From Flavobacterium algicola (GTDB taxonomy: Bacteria > Bacteroidota > Bacteroidia > Flavobacteriales > Flavobacteriaceae), in NCBI RefSeq assembly GCF_022399565.1, contig NZ_JAJTUT010000002.1, positions 744,001 through 808,000 of the forward strand: DNA of 64,000 nucleotides, read 5' to 3'. Both the position numbers and the translations under genes were made by a program. Each line of letters opens with the position of its first letter. Position 1 is the stretch's first letter. The notes beneath the pieces were generated by a model, which saw only the letters and a list, made by a program, of their open reading frames with translations, ran no database searches and was not told the origin of the DNA. Positions 44,770-56,800 of the stretch are shown piece after piece.

Positions 44770-47157
44770 TTATTTACTATCGCTCAGCAGATATCGCAGT
44801 TTTAGTGAAAGAAATCTACCTGGTTTTTGAAGGTTAAAATTGTCGTATGCATCCATGTTAAAAACATTTCGCATTTCTAAACTGGCATTGTATTTTTTAT
44901 TTTTGGAAGAAAATGTGAGTCCTAAATTGTTGAGAAATTGAGACGGAATAGCGTTTTTATTTGTAGTAATAGAAATGCTAGGGTAATTCAAGTAATACTC
45001 GTGAACATAATTGATTCCGTAGTTTGCCGTAAGAGTAGTTTTTGAAATTAGATTTTCGAAAACATACAATGCATTTACATTCGCAAACAAATAAGGCGTG
45101 TTTGGCATTCGATCGCGATATACACTACTTTCATTTGTAGTTCCTGATACAAATTTTTGATTGTTCAAAACGTTTTGCCAAGTCAAATTTCCATTTACTG
45201 TCAATTGTCTTTTTGTCCAATTAAAATCCCATTCTACACCGCGCACCAAAACACTTAGCACATTTTTATAGGTACTAAAAACGCCTTCCTGTTGCAGAAA
45301 TATAAAATTATCGACATCACGTTGAAAGAAATTAATTTCATTTTTAATAATACCTGCCGAACTATTAAATTCATGTTGAAAACCCACGTTTACATTATGA
45401 CTAGTCTCTGGTTTCAATAAGGAGTTAGCCAAAATACGGAGACCATCTCCAAATATTTCTTCGGCTTGTGGTATTCGATATCCTTTTTCGAAAGAAGCCT
45501 TTATCAACCAATTTGGAGTTATAAAATACCTGCTCGATAGTGCATGACCCAATTTGTTTTGCTTGGTTTCTATATCATCAATTTGAAAATCTCCAAGCAG
45601 GTATTCGACCGCATTTTTTGTTAGTAGATGAAATTGATAATACTTTACAGCCAATACTGTATTTAATTTATCGTCAAAAAAATTAGTTGTAAATGCAATA
45701 GCAGTAACATTTTTTTTAAGATAATTGGGTGATAGAAAAGCTTCATTATTTTGAGTATTTAAGCGATTTGCTCCTACTCGATCTATATTCGAATAAATGT
45801 GATTAAAGCTTAATTCATGATTATCATTCAAATCATATTTGGCGTTCGCACGATATAAATATTGTTTTTGATCAAAATCGTAAATGGTTTTCTCGCGAAC
45901 TAATTCGCCCAAATTATTGTTTTCGATTCTAATGATTTCCCCCGCCCAATTATAACGGTTTGATGATGTGTCAATACTTATTCGATTCACCTCATTATAT
46001 AATCCAAAAAGTGAAATACGTAATTTATCATTCAGTAAATTTGACTTGGAATACTTTAAACTCACTGTTTTATTAATTTCCTTTTCTGTAGCTTCACCAA
46101 CTGGTTTTCCGTAAATGCCGTTTTGCACATCTTGTTTTACAGACGCTACAGCAATATCAGCCATTAACTCATCTGCCCATGTTACTTTTGTAAAGCCAAT
46201 ACTTAGGGCGCCCATCGCCGATTCATAATTATCGTGAAAGCGCTTAATGTTTACTAAAGTTTCTGCTCCATTTTTGAAAATAGGCATGTTACTCATTCTA
46301 TAATTGTTATCACTATAATTATAAAAACCTGATAATTTTGTGCTAAAACCGCTGTTTTCAAAACGATATTTACTAATTAAAGCGGCTCGATGCGTGTTGA
46401 ATGAACCTATAGAATAGGAGGCGTCGAGATACGATTTTGCAGCTTTATCGGTAACAATATTTATTGCTCCACCCAATGCATCTGCACCTAAATCAATAGG
46501 AACGACCCCTTTGTAAACATCAACTCTTTCGACAAGATTGACGGCTAGATTATTAAAATTAAACGAACTTCCTAGTTGGTCTACCGGAATTCCATCGACA
46601 AAAAAGCGAACTTGTTTTCCTGATAGTCCGTTAAGAGAAAAATTATAGCGAGACCCCATTCCTCCCGATTCTTTTATGCGCACACCAGAAGATTGATTTA
46701 ATAACTGATTAACATCCAAAGTGGAATTTTTAAACGATTTGGTTTCGATTGCATTTACTGCAAAGCTCGTCTCTTTTACTTTAGTTGATCTGGATTTATT
46801 TTTTACAATCACTTCATCAATTTCGACAATATCACGTTCAAGGATAATTTTCAAACTGATTTTATTAGAATTGGTGATTTTTGTATCTACTAGCTTATTT
46901 CTGTATCCAATCAGCGAAAAAGAGAGCTGTTGATTTTTCAGAGAATTAGTTTCGAAAATAAAATTTCCAGAAGCATCAGTATAACTAAATTCAACTGAAT
47001 TGGTTGATCCAACTTTTACATTTGATATTGGTTCCCCAAAATTATTCATCACTATCCCTTTTATAATAGTATTCGACTGTTGTGCTATGCATTTTGAACT
47101 AGACGACATAGATAATAACAGTAAAACACTACTTATAAATGTTAATTTTACAAACAT
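44770..47157 (-). CDS. TonB-dependent outer membrane receptor with carboxypeptidase-regulatory-like N-terminal domain
   Basis: 795 residues. Signal peptide at 1-~25, then a carboxypeptidase-regulatory-like beta domain (IIKGIVMNNFGEPISNVKVG, about 30-110). The plug has VDVNQLLNQSSGVRIKESGG (in part) and VERVDVYKGVVPIDLGADALGGAINIVT (in part), about 145-245. The rest is a beta barrel ending in the aromatic-rich FLSLKLRYLLSDSK. With the adjacent DUF4374 lipoprotein it resembles siderophore or haem-type uptake systems; a ligand cannot be named. A good minus-strand promoter is seen at 47187-47215. Confidence 0.92.
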   Translation of the reverse strand: MFVKLTFISSVLLLLSMSSSSKCIAQQSNTIIKGIVMNNFGEPISNVKVGSTNSVEFSYTDASGNFIFETNSLKNQQLSFSLIGYRNKLVDTKITNSNKISLKIILERDIVEIDEVIVKNKSRSTKVKETSFAVNAIETKSFKNSTLDVNQLLNQSSGVRIKESGGMGSRYNFSLNGLSGKQVRFFVDGIPVDQLGSSFNFNNLAVNLVERVDVYKGVVPIDLGADALGGAINIVTDKAAKSYLDASYSIGSFNTHRAALISKYRFENSGFSTKLSGFYNYSDNNYRMSNMPIFKNGAETLVNIKRFHDNYESAMGALSIGFTKVTWADELMADIAVASVKQDVQNGIYGKPVGEATEKEINKTVSLKYSKSNLLNDKLRISLFGLYNEVNRISIDTSSNRYNWAGEIIRIENNNLGELVREKTIYDFDQKQYLYRANAKYDLNDNHELSFNHIYSNIDRVGANRLNTQNNEAFLSPNYLKKNVTAIAFTTNFFDDKLNTVLAVKYYQFHLLTKNAVEYLLGDFQIDDIETKQNKLGHALSSRYFITPNWLIKASFEKGYRIPQAEEIFGDGLRILANSLLKPETSHNVNVGFQHEFNSSAGIIKNEINFFQRDVDNFIFLQQEGVFSTYKNVLSVLVRGVEWDFNWTKRQLTVNGNLTWQNVLNNQKFVSGTTNESSVYRDRMPNTPYLFANVNALYVFENLISKTTLTANYGINYVHEYYLNYPSISITTNKNAIPSQFLNNLGLTFSSKNKKYNASLEMRNVFNMDAYDNFNLQKPGRFLSLKLRYLLSDSK

Positions 47158-47186
47158 ACTAATTTAGACTAAATTAAAATAAACTG

Positions 47187-47215
47187 CAAATTTATAAAAT
47201 ATTATATAATTTCAA
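47187..47215 (-). promoter_or_regulatory. Promoter of the TonB receptor-DUF4374 operon
   Basis: On the minus strand TTG (47213-47215), 18 bp spacer, TAAATTTG (47187-47194), a full Bacteroidota promoter match, 29 bp before the start codon. No Fur-like box was checked for in detail. Confidence 0.6.
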
Positions 47216-47815
47216 ATTTTTTTTTACAATATTTTTGTAATATTATTAAGCTTATTTTTGACTGTGAAAATCAGAATATTATACTCATCTTAATTTCAGT
47301 ACCACATTAAGATTTCTTACTGAAGAAATTCATAATTAAACAATTAATTGAATTATACAATTTATGAATGCTAGTTATCCACTGTTTTTCGCCAGTCTTT
47401 CATTTTTTAGATTTGAAGAATCGTATAAATTGTTATCTCATACTAGACTGCAACAAAAATCCCTATAATGGCGTAAAGAAAATCAAGTTACGTACTTCTC
47501 TCTTCTCCTAAGACAAATTGATATATAAAAAATATTCCGCCCCCAATTTGCTCATTCAACTAGTGATTAAACTTAAAAAACAATAATAGTTCGAGATTTA
47601 TTCGTTAATTTTGTTTAGAAATTTAAGAAAAAAATAACATGTATTTTATTTCTTAAACTAACTCGTATATATTGGTATTTTATTTTTTGAGTGCTTTAGC
47701 TTATTTTTAAGCTTTTAGTCGATAAAATGATTGAATAATTTTTATATACTTCTCTACCTAAAAAGTTAAGAAAATCAGAAAATTTGCTTGACCTAAAATA
47801 TTTTAAAAAATTATT
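47216..47815. other. Long gene-free interval upstream of the giant adhesin gene
   Basis: About 600 bp, very AT-rich. Only one TAnnTTTG match was found on the plus strand, TAATTTTG at 47606-47613, which would give a ~195-nt untranslated leader; it lacks a good -33 partner. No gene, tRNA or strong hairpin was seen. The length may reflect complex regulation of the gene that follows. Confidence 0.5.
47606..47613 (+). promoter_or_regulatory. Weak candidate -7 box for the giant adhesin gene
   Basis: TAATTTTG matches TAnnTTTG but has no TTG at the proper spacing and is about 200 bp from the start codon. Confidence 0.25.
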
Positions 47816-50800
47816 ATGAAAAAAAAATACTTACTACTATTTTGTATTTTATTAGCTTCTTACCAACACGCTTATTCACAATTAAGTGATCTACATTATT
47901 TACCACCATTAAAGCAGGTGACTAATAATCAGGCGGTAAGAAATCAAGCGTATTACCTTTCGACTCCAGAAACTGTTCCGTTTACCGTTCAAGTTTTTGA
48001 AGGAGCAAACACAACACCTGTGGCTGCGCTAGTTGTATCAAATGCTACTCCTATTAAATACGATTTAGCTGATGGAGATAACAATATAAGTTTGGTAACA
48101 AACGCAAATACTGGAATAGTTTTAAGTAATAGCGGATTACGTTTTCAAGCTACCGGTGGTCAGAAATTCTACGTTAATTACAGAGGTCGATCAGGAGCAC
48201 AAGGAACGTCACTAACATCAAAAGGACGTCAAGCTTTAGGCACGGATTTTAAATGGGGAGGTATTCCCAACAGGGCAACGAATAATAATTTAACAACAAC
48301 TTTAGGAATAATGGCAACAGAAGATAATACTACTGTTGCCATAAGTGGTTATAACACAGATTGCGAATTTAGACTCGGAAATGATGCTGGTGGAATTACC
48401 GCTAATACTCTAAATATTACTTTGAATGCTGGACAATCTTATGTTGTAGAAGCTCTAAAAAACCAAACTTCGGCGAATATAGATGGATGGTTAGGTGCGA
48501 CAATAACATCAAACAAAAAAATAGCTATTAGTAACGGTGGATTAAATGTAGGTGTTAGATCAGGTGCTCAATCCCGTGACGCGGCAATCGATCAACCCGT
48601 ACCACAAAATATTATTGGTAAAGACTATGTTTTTGTAAGAGGTAATGGTACAGATGAAACTGAATTTCCAATTATTATTGGAACACAGAACGGAACAGAT
48701 ATTTTCGTAAATGGATCGAGCACGCCTATCGCCACCATAAACAATGGTGAGTATTTCGAAATTCCTGGAAGTAATTATTCTTCGGGTAACATTGGAGCTA
48801 ATATGACTGTTGTAACTTCCAAAGAAGCCTACGCTTATCAATGCCTAGCAGGTTCTAGCGGAATTCAAACAATTGGATTAAATTTTGTAGCACCGGTTAA
48901 TTGTTTACTACCTGACAACTTAAGTAATATACCTGATATAAGAGATGTTGCTGGTTTAAACTTTACGGGTGGAATCACAATCTTAGCATCAATTTCGACT
49001 CCTGATGCCAACATTACAGTTACCGATGGTGGAGGAACTGTAAGCCTCCCAGCTTCAATTCCTTCTTCAGGACTTCCTTGGAAGTCTTTCTTTGTACCTA
49101 ATTTAACTGGAAATGTTTCGGTTTCATCAACTGGACCTATAGCAATTGGTTTTATTGGTGTTAATAATAATGCTGGTATAGCAGGTTATTTTTCAGGCTT
49201 TGACACCGTGCCTGTGGTTGACTTAGAAATTACTGGTGGTGGATGTCTACCTGGTTCTGACTTGAATGAAACCTCAGGAACTTTTGATGCTTATCAATGG
49301 TACAAGGACAATAAGATAATAGATGGCGCTACTAATCAAAATTATACCCCCTCTTCTCCTGGAGATTTTTTTGTAAAGGTAACCAAGGGAGGCTGTACGT
49401 ATGACTCTGCAATATTATCTGCTTATAACTGTGATCCTGAAATTGTATTAACCAAAACTGTTGATAAAAGCAATGTTATCGAAGGTGATACTGTTGATTT
49501 TAAAGTAACAGTAAAAAGTTTGGGAGTTAATCCGGTGAATAATTTGGTAATTACTGATTTACTACCAGCAGAACTTTCATTTGTAAGCGCTACCCCTATT
49601 CGAGGCACATGGACAGCACCTAACTGGACAATTGGACAAATGACGAGTGGCGAAGTCTTTAGTATTACTATTAAAGCAGTAGTAAATGAAGTAAGCGCTA
49701 CTACTACTGTTACTAATACTGTTTCGAATTCACAAACGGAAATAGAAGCTGATGCTATTACAGATGATGAAACTGAAGATGTTACCATTACAAACAGCGG
49801 CTTAAGTGTTACCAAAGAAGATTTGCCCGCTGATGTTGGAGATTATGACACTGTAGACGAACTCATTATATACAAAATTGTTGTAACAAATACTGGCGAC
49901 ACAGTACTAAATAACATAACTATTACAGATCCAAAAGCTGATGCAGGTAGTATCAGTCCAACTTCTGTAGCGACATTGGCGATAGGAGCGTCTACAACAT
50001 TTACAGCAACTCATAAAATAACGCAAGCAAATATTGACGCTGGAAAAGTTACAAATCAAGCTACTGCAAAGGCTATATTGTCTAATGGGTATGAGATAAC
50101 TGCTATCTCTGATGATCCTGATAATTCAGATAGCAATATTGACCCTACAATTACTCCAATCATTCAAACTGGACAATTACTGTTAGAAAAAATAGCAGAT
50201 CCAGCTGATGACGGACTATATGATAGTTTAGGTGAAATTATAAATTATGAATTAGTTGTCAAAAACACTGGAAATGTTACTCTTAATAATGTAACAATAG
50301 TAGATGCAAACGCTAACTCGGGAAGTATTACTCCTGCAACACTTACGAGTTTAGCATCTGGAGATTCTTATACATTTACCGCTAAACACACTATTGTACA
50401 AGCAGATTTTAACGCTGGAAGAGTGAGTAACATAGCAACAGTTTCTGGTGCAATTCCTGTTACTGGAACAATAATTTCAGATCAGTCTGATGATCCTACC
50501 ACACTAGCTCCAAATGATGCAACTGTAGTATCTGTACCTGAAGTAGGGAGACTGACTGCAACTAAAGAAGATGTTACTCCATCGGGTACAATTTTAAATG
50601 CAGTTGGTCAAGTTATTAGTTACGAAATTATTGTACAAAATACTGGAACAATCACATTAACAGATCTTAATATCGTTGATCCTAAAGCTAATACAATTAC
50701 ATTACAATCAACTACTGGAACAGATACTAATACAACTGATAATCGTGTGGACAGCATTGACCCTCTGCAAACCGCTACTTTTATTGCCACTCATATTATA

Positions 50801-53800
50801 ACACAATCAGACTTGAATAGCGGTAAAGTAACAAATAGAGCCACGGCTTCGGCTTTGGATACTACTCCAGCTAGTGTTACAGATATTACTGATGACCCAA
50901 ATAACCCAAATAATGCGATTGATGACCCAACAGTAACTCTTCTAGCGTCAACACCATCTTTGTCTATTGTTAAAACAGTAAACGATGATTCAAATGTAGC
51001 TGTAGGTCAAATTTTAACGTACACCTATACTGTAACTAATAATGGGAATGTAACTATTGATGCTTTAACTATAAATGACCTACATAATGGTGATGGTACA
51101 TTATCTATTCCTGCACTTCAAAGCACGACTGGTACAGATGATGACATCACTGATAATGAAATTGAAACATTAGCACCGGGACAAACAGGAGTTTGGACCG
51201 CTACCTACACTGTTACTAGTTCCGACATCACAAATCAAATTGACATTACTAATACAGTAACAGCAACTGGAAAACCTAGAACAGACCCACTTACTAGTAG
51301 TACTGCAAATGCTACAAAAAACGTAACTGTAAATCCGATAGAAACTATTTGTAGTGATGCTGTCTTAGCACACGACTTAACTTTAGACGGAGCATATACA
51401 GATGCCACTTTTAGCTGGGTGGCTATAGCTAATGGAGATATAACAGGAACAAGTACTAGCCCAAAAACAACTAGTACAATTGATGATATACTTGTCAATG
51501 ATTCTGGTACCGATCATGATATACAATATAATATAACGGTTAGAAACTCAAGTAATGTCATTATAGACACTTACAAATATTTTGTTACCGTTCATCCTCG
51601 TTTGATACTACCCGATGATGATTTGTCTAAAGTTCAATGTATTGCTCAGGCTACTATACCTGCAACTCCCATTGTTACTGATTATTTAGGCACTACAATT
51701 ACTCCTGTTGTTACCGAGAATACAAGCCCTATTTGTGAAGGAGATAAAATTTATAGTTTTGAGTACACAGATTGCGTAGGAAATAAATATACATACACAT
51801 ATACCTATATCATTGACGTAACTTCTAAACCGGTTATCCCTGTAAATGAAGCAGCTACGGTGGAATGTATTGCCAATACGACAACTCCTACTCCACCATC
51901 TGGAATTACAGATGTTTGTGGAAATGCGATTACAGCTGCTCTGGTTTCTATTGTTGATTCTCCAACTTCCTTGACCTGTGAAGGAACAAGAACATACAAT
52001 TATACTTACACCGATTGTTCTGGTTTAGTATCGAATTGGAATTTCACCTACACTATTGACCGCACAACTATACCTGCAGCGGTACCTGCAAACGAAGCGA
52101 GTAGTGTGGAATGTATTGAAGATGCAACTACACCAACCCCTCCTACTGGAATTACCGATGTTTGTGGAACTGCGATAACTGCTGTCTTAGTATCCACTAT
52201 TGATTCACCAAGCACCTTAACTTGCGAAGGAACGAGAACTTACAATTATACTTTTACAGATTGTTCTGGTTTGGTTTCGAGCTGGAAATATACCTATACA
52301 ATCGACAAAACAACTGTTCCTGTGGTGCCTGCAGATACTGTTTCAACTGTTGAATGTTTAGCCGATGCAACAACGCCTACTCCCCCAACGACTGTAACCG
52401 ATGTTTGTGGAACTGCGATTACCGCTGTTTTAATTTCGACTATTGATTCACCAAGCACCTTAACTTGCGAAGGAACGAGAACTTACAATTATACTTTTAC
52501 AGATTGTTCTGGTTTGGTTTCGAGCTGGAAATATACCTACACAATCGACAAAACAACTGTTCCTATGGTGCCTGCAGATGCTATTTCAACTGTTGAATGT
52601 TTAGCTGATGCAACAACGCCTACTCCACCCGCGACTGTAACCGATGTTTGTGGAAATGCTATTATGGCTGTCTTAGTTTCGACTGTTGATTCACCAAGCA
52701 CCTTAACTTGTGAAGGAACAAGAACGTACAACTACACATTTACAGATTGTTCTGGTTTGGTTTCGAATTGGAAATATATCTACACAATCGACAAAACAAC
52801 TGTTCCGGTGGTGCCTGCTGATGCTGGTTCAACTGTTGAATGTTTAGCCGATGCAACAACGCCTACTCCACCAGCGACTGTAACCGATGTTTGTGGAAAT
52901 GCCATTACTGCTGTATTAGTATCGACTGTTGATTCACCAAGCACCTTAACTTGTGAAGGAACAAGAACGTACAATTACACTTTTACAGATTGTTCTGGTT
53001 TGGTTTCGAATTGGAAATATACCTACACAATCGACAAAACAACTGTTCCGGTGGTTCCTGCTGATGCTATTTCAACGGTTGAATGTTTAGCCAATGCAAC
53101 TACACCAACACCTCCAGCGACTGTAACCGATGTTTGTGGAACTACGATTACGGCCGTTTTAGTATCGACCATCGATTCACCAAGCACATTAATTTGCGAA
53201 GGAACAAGAACATACAATTACACTTTTACAGATTGTTCTGGTTTGGTTTCTAATTGGAAGTATACCTACACGATCGACAAAACAACTGTTCCTGTGGTGC
53301 CTGCAGATGCTGGTTCAATTGTTGAATGTTTAGCTGATGCAACAACGCCTACTCCTCCAGCGACTGTAACAGATATTTGTGGAACTGCGATAACTGCTGT
53401 TTTAGTTTCGACTGTTGATTCACCAAGCACGTTAACTTGTGAAGGAACAAGAACGTACAACTACACATTTACAGATTGTTCTGGTTTGGTATCGAACTGG
53501 AAGTATACCTACACAATCGACAAAACAACTGTCCCATTGGTGCCTGCTGATGCTATTTCAACGGTTGAATGTTTAGCTGATGCAACAACGCCTACTCCAC
53601 CAGCGACTGTAACCGATGTTTGCGGAACTGCGATTACTGCTGTTTTAATTTCGACTATTGATTCACCAAGCACATTAACTTGCGAAGGAACAAGAACATA
53701 CAACTATACATTTACAGATTGTTCTGGTTTGGTTTCTAATTGGAAGTATACCTACACAATCGACAAAACAACTGTCCCGGTGGTACCTGCAGATGCTGGT

Positions 53801-56800
53801 TCAACTGTTGAATGTTTAGCCGATGCAACAACGCCTACACCGCCAGCGACTGTAAAAGATGTTTGTGGAACTGCGATTACTGCTGTCTTAGTTTCGACTA
53901 TTGATTCACCAAGCATCTTAACTTGTGAAGGAACGAGAACATACAACTACACTTTTACAGATTGTTCTGGTTTGGTTTCGAATTGGAAATATATCTACAC
54001 GATCGACAAAACAACTGTCCCGGTGGTACCTGCAGATGCTGGTTCTACTGTTGAATGTTTAGCCGACGCAACTACACCAACACCACCAGCGACTGTAACC
54101 GATGTTTGTGGAACTGCGATAACTGCTGTTTTAGTTTCGACTATTGATTCACCAAGCACCTTAACTTGTGAAGGAACGAGAACATACAACTACACTTTTA
54201 CAGATTGTTCTGGTTTGGTTTCGAACTGGAAATATATCTACACAATCGACAAAACAACTGTCCCGTTGGTGCCTGCAGATGCTGGTTCTACTGTTGAATG
54301 TTTAACAGATGCAACAACGCCTACTCCACCAGCGACTGTAACCGATGTTTGCGGAAATGCGATAACTGCTGTTTTAGTATCGACTGTTGATTCACCAAGC
54401 ACCTTAACTTGTGAAGGAACGAGAACGTACAATTACACTTTTACAGATTGTTCTGGTTTGGTATCGAATTGGAAATATATTTACACAATAGACAAAACAA
54501 CTGTTCCGGTGGTGCCTGCTGATGCTGGTTCAACTGTTGAATGTTTAGCCGACGCAACAATGCCTATTCCACCAACGACTGTAACCGATGTTTGCGGGAC
54601 TGCGATTACCGCTGTTTTAGCATCGACTATTGATTCACCAAGCACATTAACTTGCGAAGGAACAAAAACGTATAATTACACTTTTACAGATTGTTCTGTT
54701 TTAATTTCGAGCTGGAAATATATCTACACAATAGACAAAACAACTGTTCCGGTGGTGCCTGCTGATGCTATTTCAACTGTTGAATGTTTAGCTGATGCAA
54801 CAACGCCTACTCCACCAGCGACTGTAACCGATGTCTGTGGAACTGCGATTACTGCTGTCTTAGTTTCGACAGTAGATAGTCCTTCTTCATTAACTTGTGA
54901 AGGAACAAGAACGTACAACTACACATTTACAGATTGTTCTGGTTTGGTATCGAACTGGAAGTATACCTACACAATCGATAAAACAACTGTCCCGTTGGTG
55001 CCTGCTGATGCTGGTTCTACTGTTGAATGTTTAGCCGATGCAACAAGGCCTACACCGCCAGCAACGGTAACCGATGTTTGTGGAACTGCGATAACTGCGG
55101 TTTTAGTATCGACCATCGATTCGCCAAGCACATTGTCATGCGAAGGAACGAGAACATACAACTACACTTTTACAGATTGTTCTGGTTTGGTTTCGAATTG
55201 GAAATATATCTACACGATCGACAAAACAACTGTCCCGGTGGTGCCTGCTGATGCTGGTTCAACTGTTGAATGTTTAGCCAATGCTACGACGCCTACTCCA
55301 CCAGCGACTGTAACTGATGTTTGTGGAACTGCGATTACTGCTGTTTTAATATCTACCATCGATTCGCCAAGCACATTGACATGCGAAGGAACAAGAACTT
55401 ACAACTATACTTTTACAGATTGTTCTGGTTTGGTTTCGAATTGGAAATATATCTACACGATCGACAAAACAACTGTCCCGGTGGTGCCTGCAGATGCTGG
55501 TTCTACTGTGCATGATATTTCGGAAGCTGTTCAACCAACTGCTCCAGTTGTCACGGATAAATGCGGAAATAATATTGTACCTGTTATTACTCAAAATGTT
55601 AGTCCTATTTGTGATGGTAGCAAAATTTATACCTTTACTTATACAGATTGTGCTGGAAATAGTACTGCTTACAATTACACATATATAATTGATGTAACTT
55701 CGACATTAGCAATTTCAAATAAAGTAAGAACATCTTGTAGCAGTATTGGATTAAATTATGATTTAAGAACTGTAACAACATTGGTAAACCCAACATTCCA
55801 GTGGACGACTGTTGATAATCCTAATGTTAGTGGTGAGAATAATAATACTGGAACTTTACTCAATGATATATTAGTAAATAAAACAGGAATCCCTCAGAAT
55901 GTTAGGTACACTGTCATCCCTTTCAACAACAAAGGTTGTCAAGGACCTAGTTTTGAAATTTTAGTTACCGTAAATCCAGAACCTTATGTAGCCATCGCTC
56001 CTACAGCTGTAAGCTGCAGTAACATTCCGTTAAATCATGATTTAAATGCAGATGTAAATGTTACTGGAGCTACATTCAAATGGGTAGCCATTAGCAATCC
56101 CAATGTGAGTGGAGCTACCACTACAGTAAGTACCTCAGAAACAATCACTGATAATTTGATTAACACATCTGGAATTGTTCAAACTATTGTTTATAAAATT
56201 ACTCCTGAGTCCATAAAAGGTTGTGTGGGTACTGTATACAATTATACGGTAACAGTGCGTCCTGAAGCCAATTTGATAGTGACCAAAAGTACTACTGCTG
56301 CTACAGATGGTGCATATGACAGTCTAGGAGAGGTTATAAAATATGAAATTACGGTTGAAAACCCACACGAATTAGTACTTACAAGCTTAACATTGACCGA
56401 TGCTAACGCTGATGCCAATAGTATTAATCCGTTGACTGTGCCTACTGTTGCGGCATTTGCAAAAGTAACTTTTACAGCTTCACATACAATTACCCAAACC
56501 GACTTAGATGCTGGTTTTGTAGATAACAGTGCAACAGTAAATGCTTTTGATCCTTGCGGAACTGCAGTTACTGATGATTCAGATGATCCCAACACTGCTG
56601 CTGAAAATGATGTGACGCGAACCGTTTTAATACAAAAACCTTCAATTGCATTAGAAAAAACATTCCAATTTAATGACGAAAATGGTGATGGAATTGTTCA
56701 AAATAACGAAACAGTAACCTACAGATTTAAAGTAATTAATACTGGAAATGTCAATTTAACAGCTATTCAAATTACAGACCCATTAATTACAGTAAACGGA

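Noticed and set aside
51805..55161. Series of 64-codon minus-strand frames spaced 243 bp
   Set aside because: They are the reverse-frame echo of the in-frame repeat array of the giant adhesin and change only as the repeat does.
51851..55498. CRISPR-like appearance of the 243-bp regular repeat
   Set aside because: Units are contiguous, in frame, 81 codons long and have no unique spacers.
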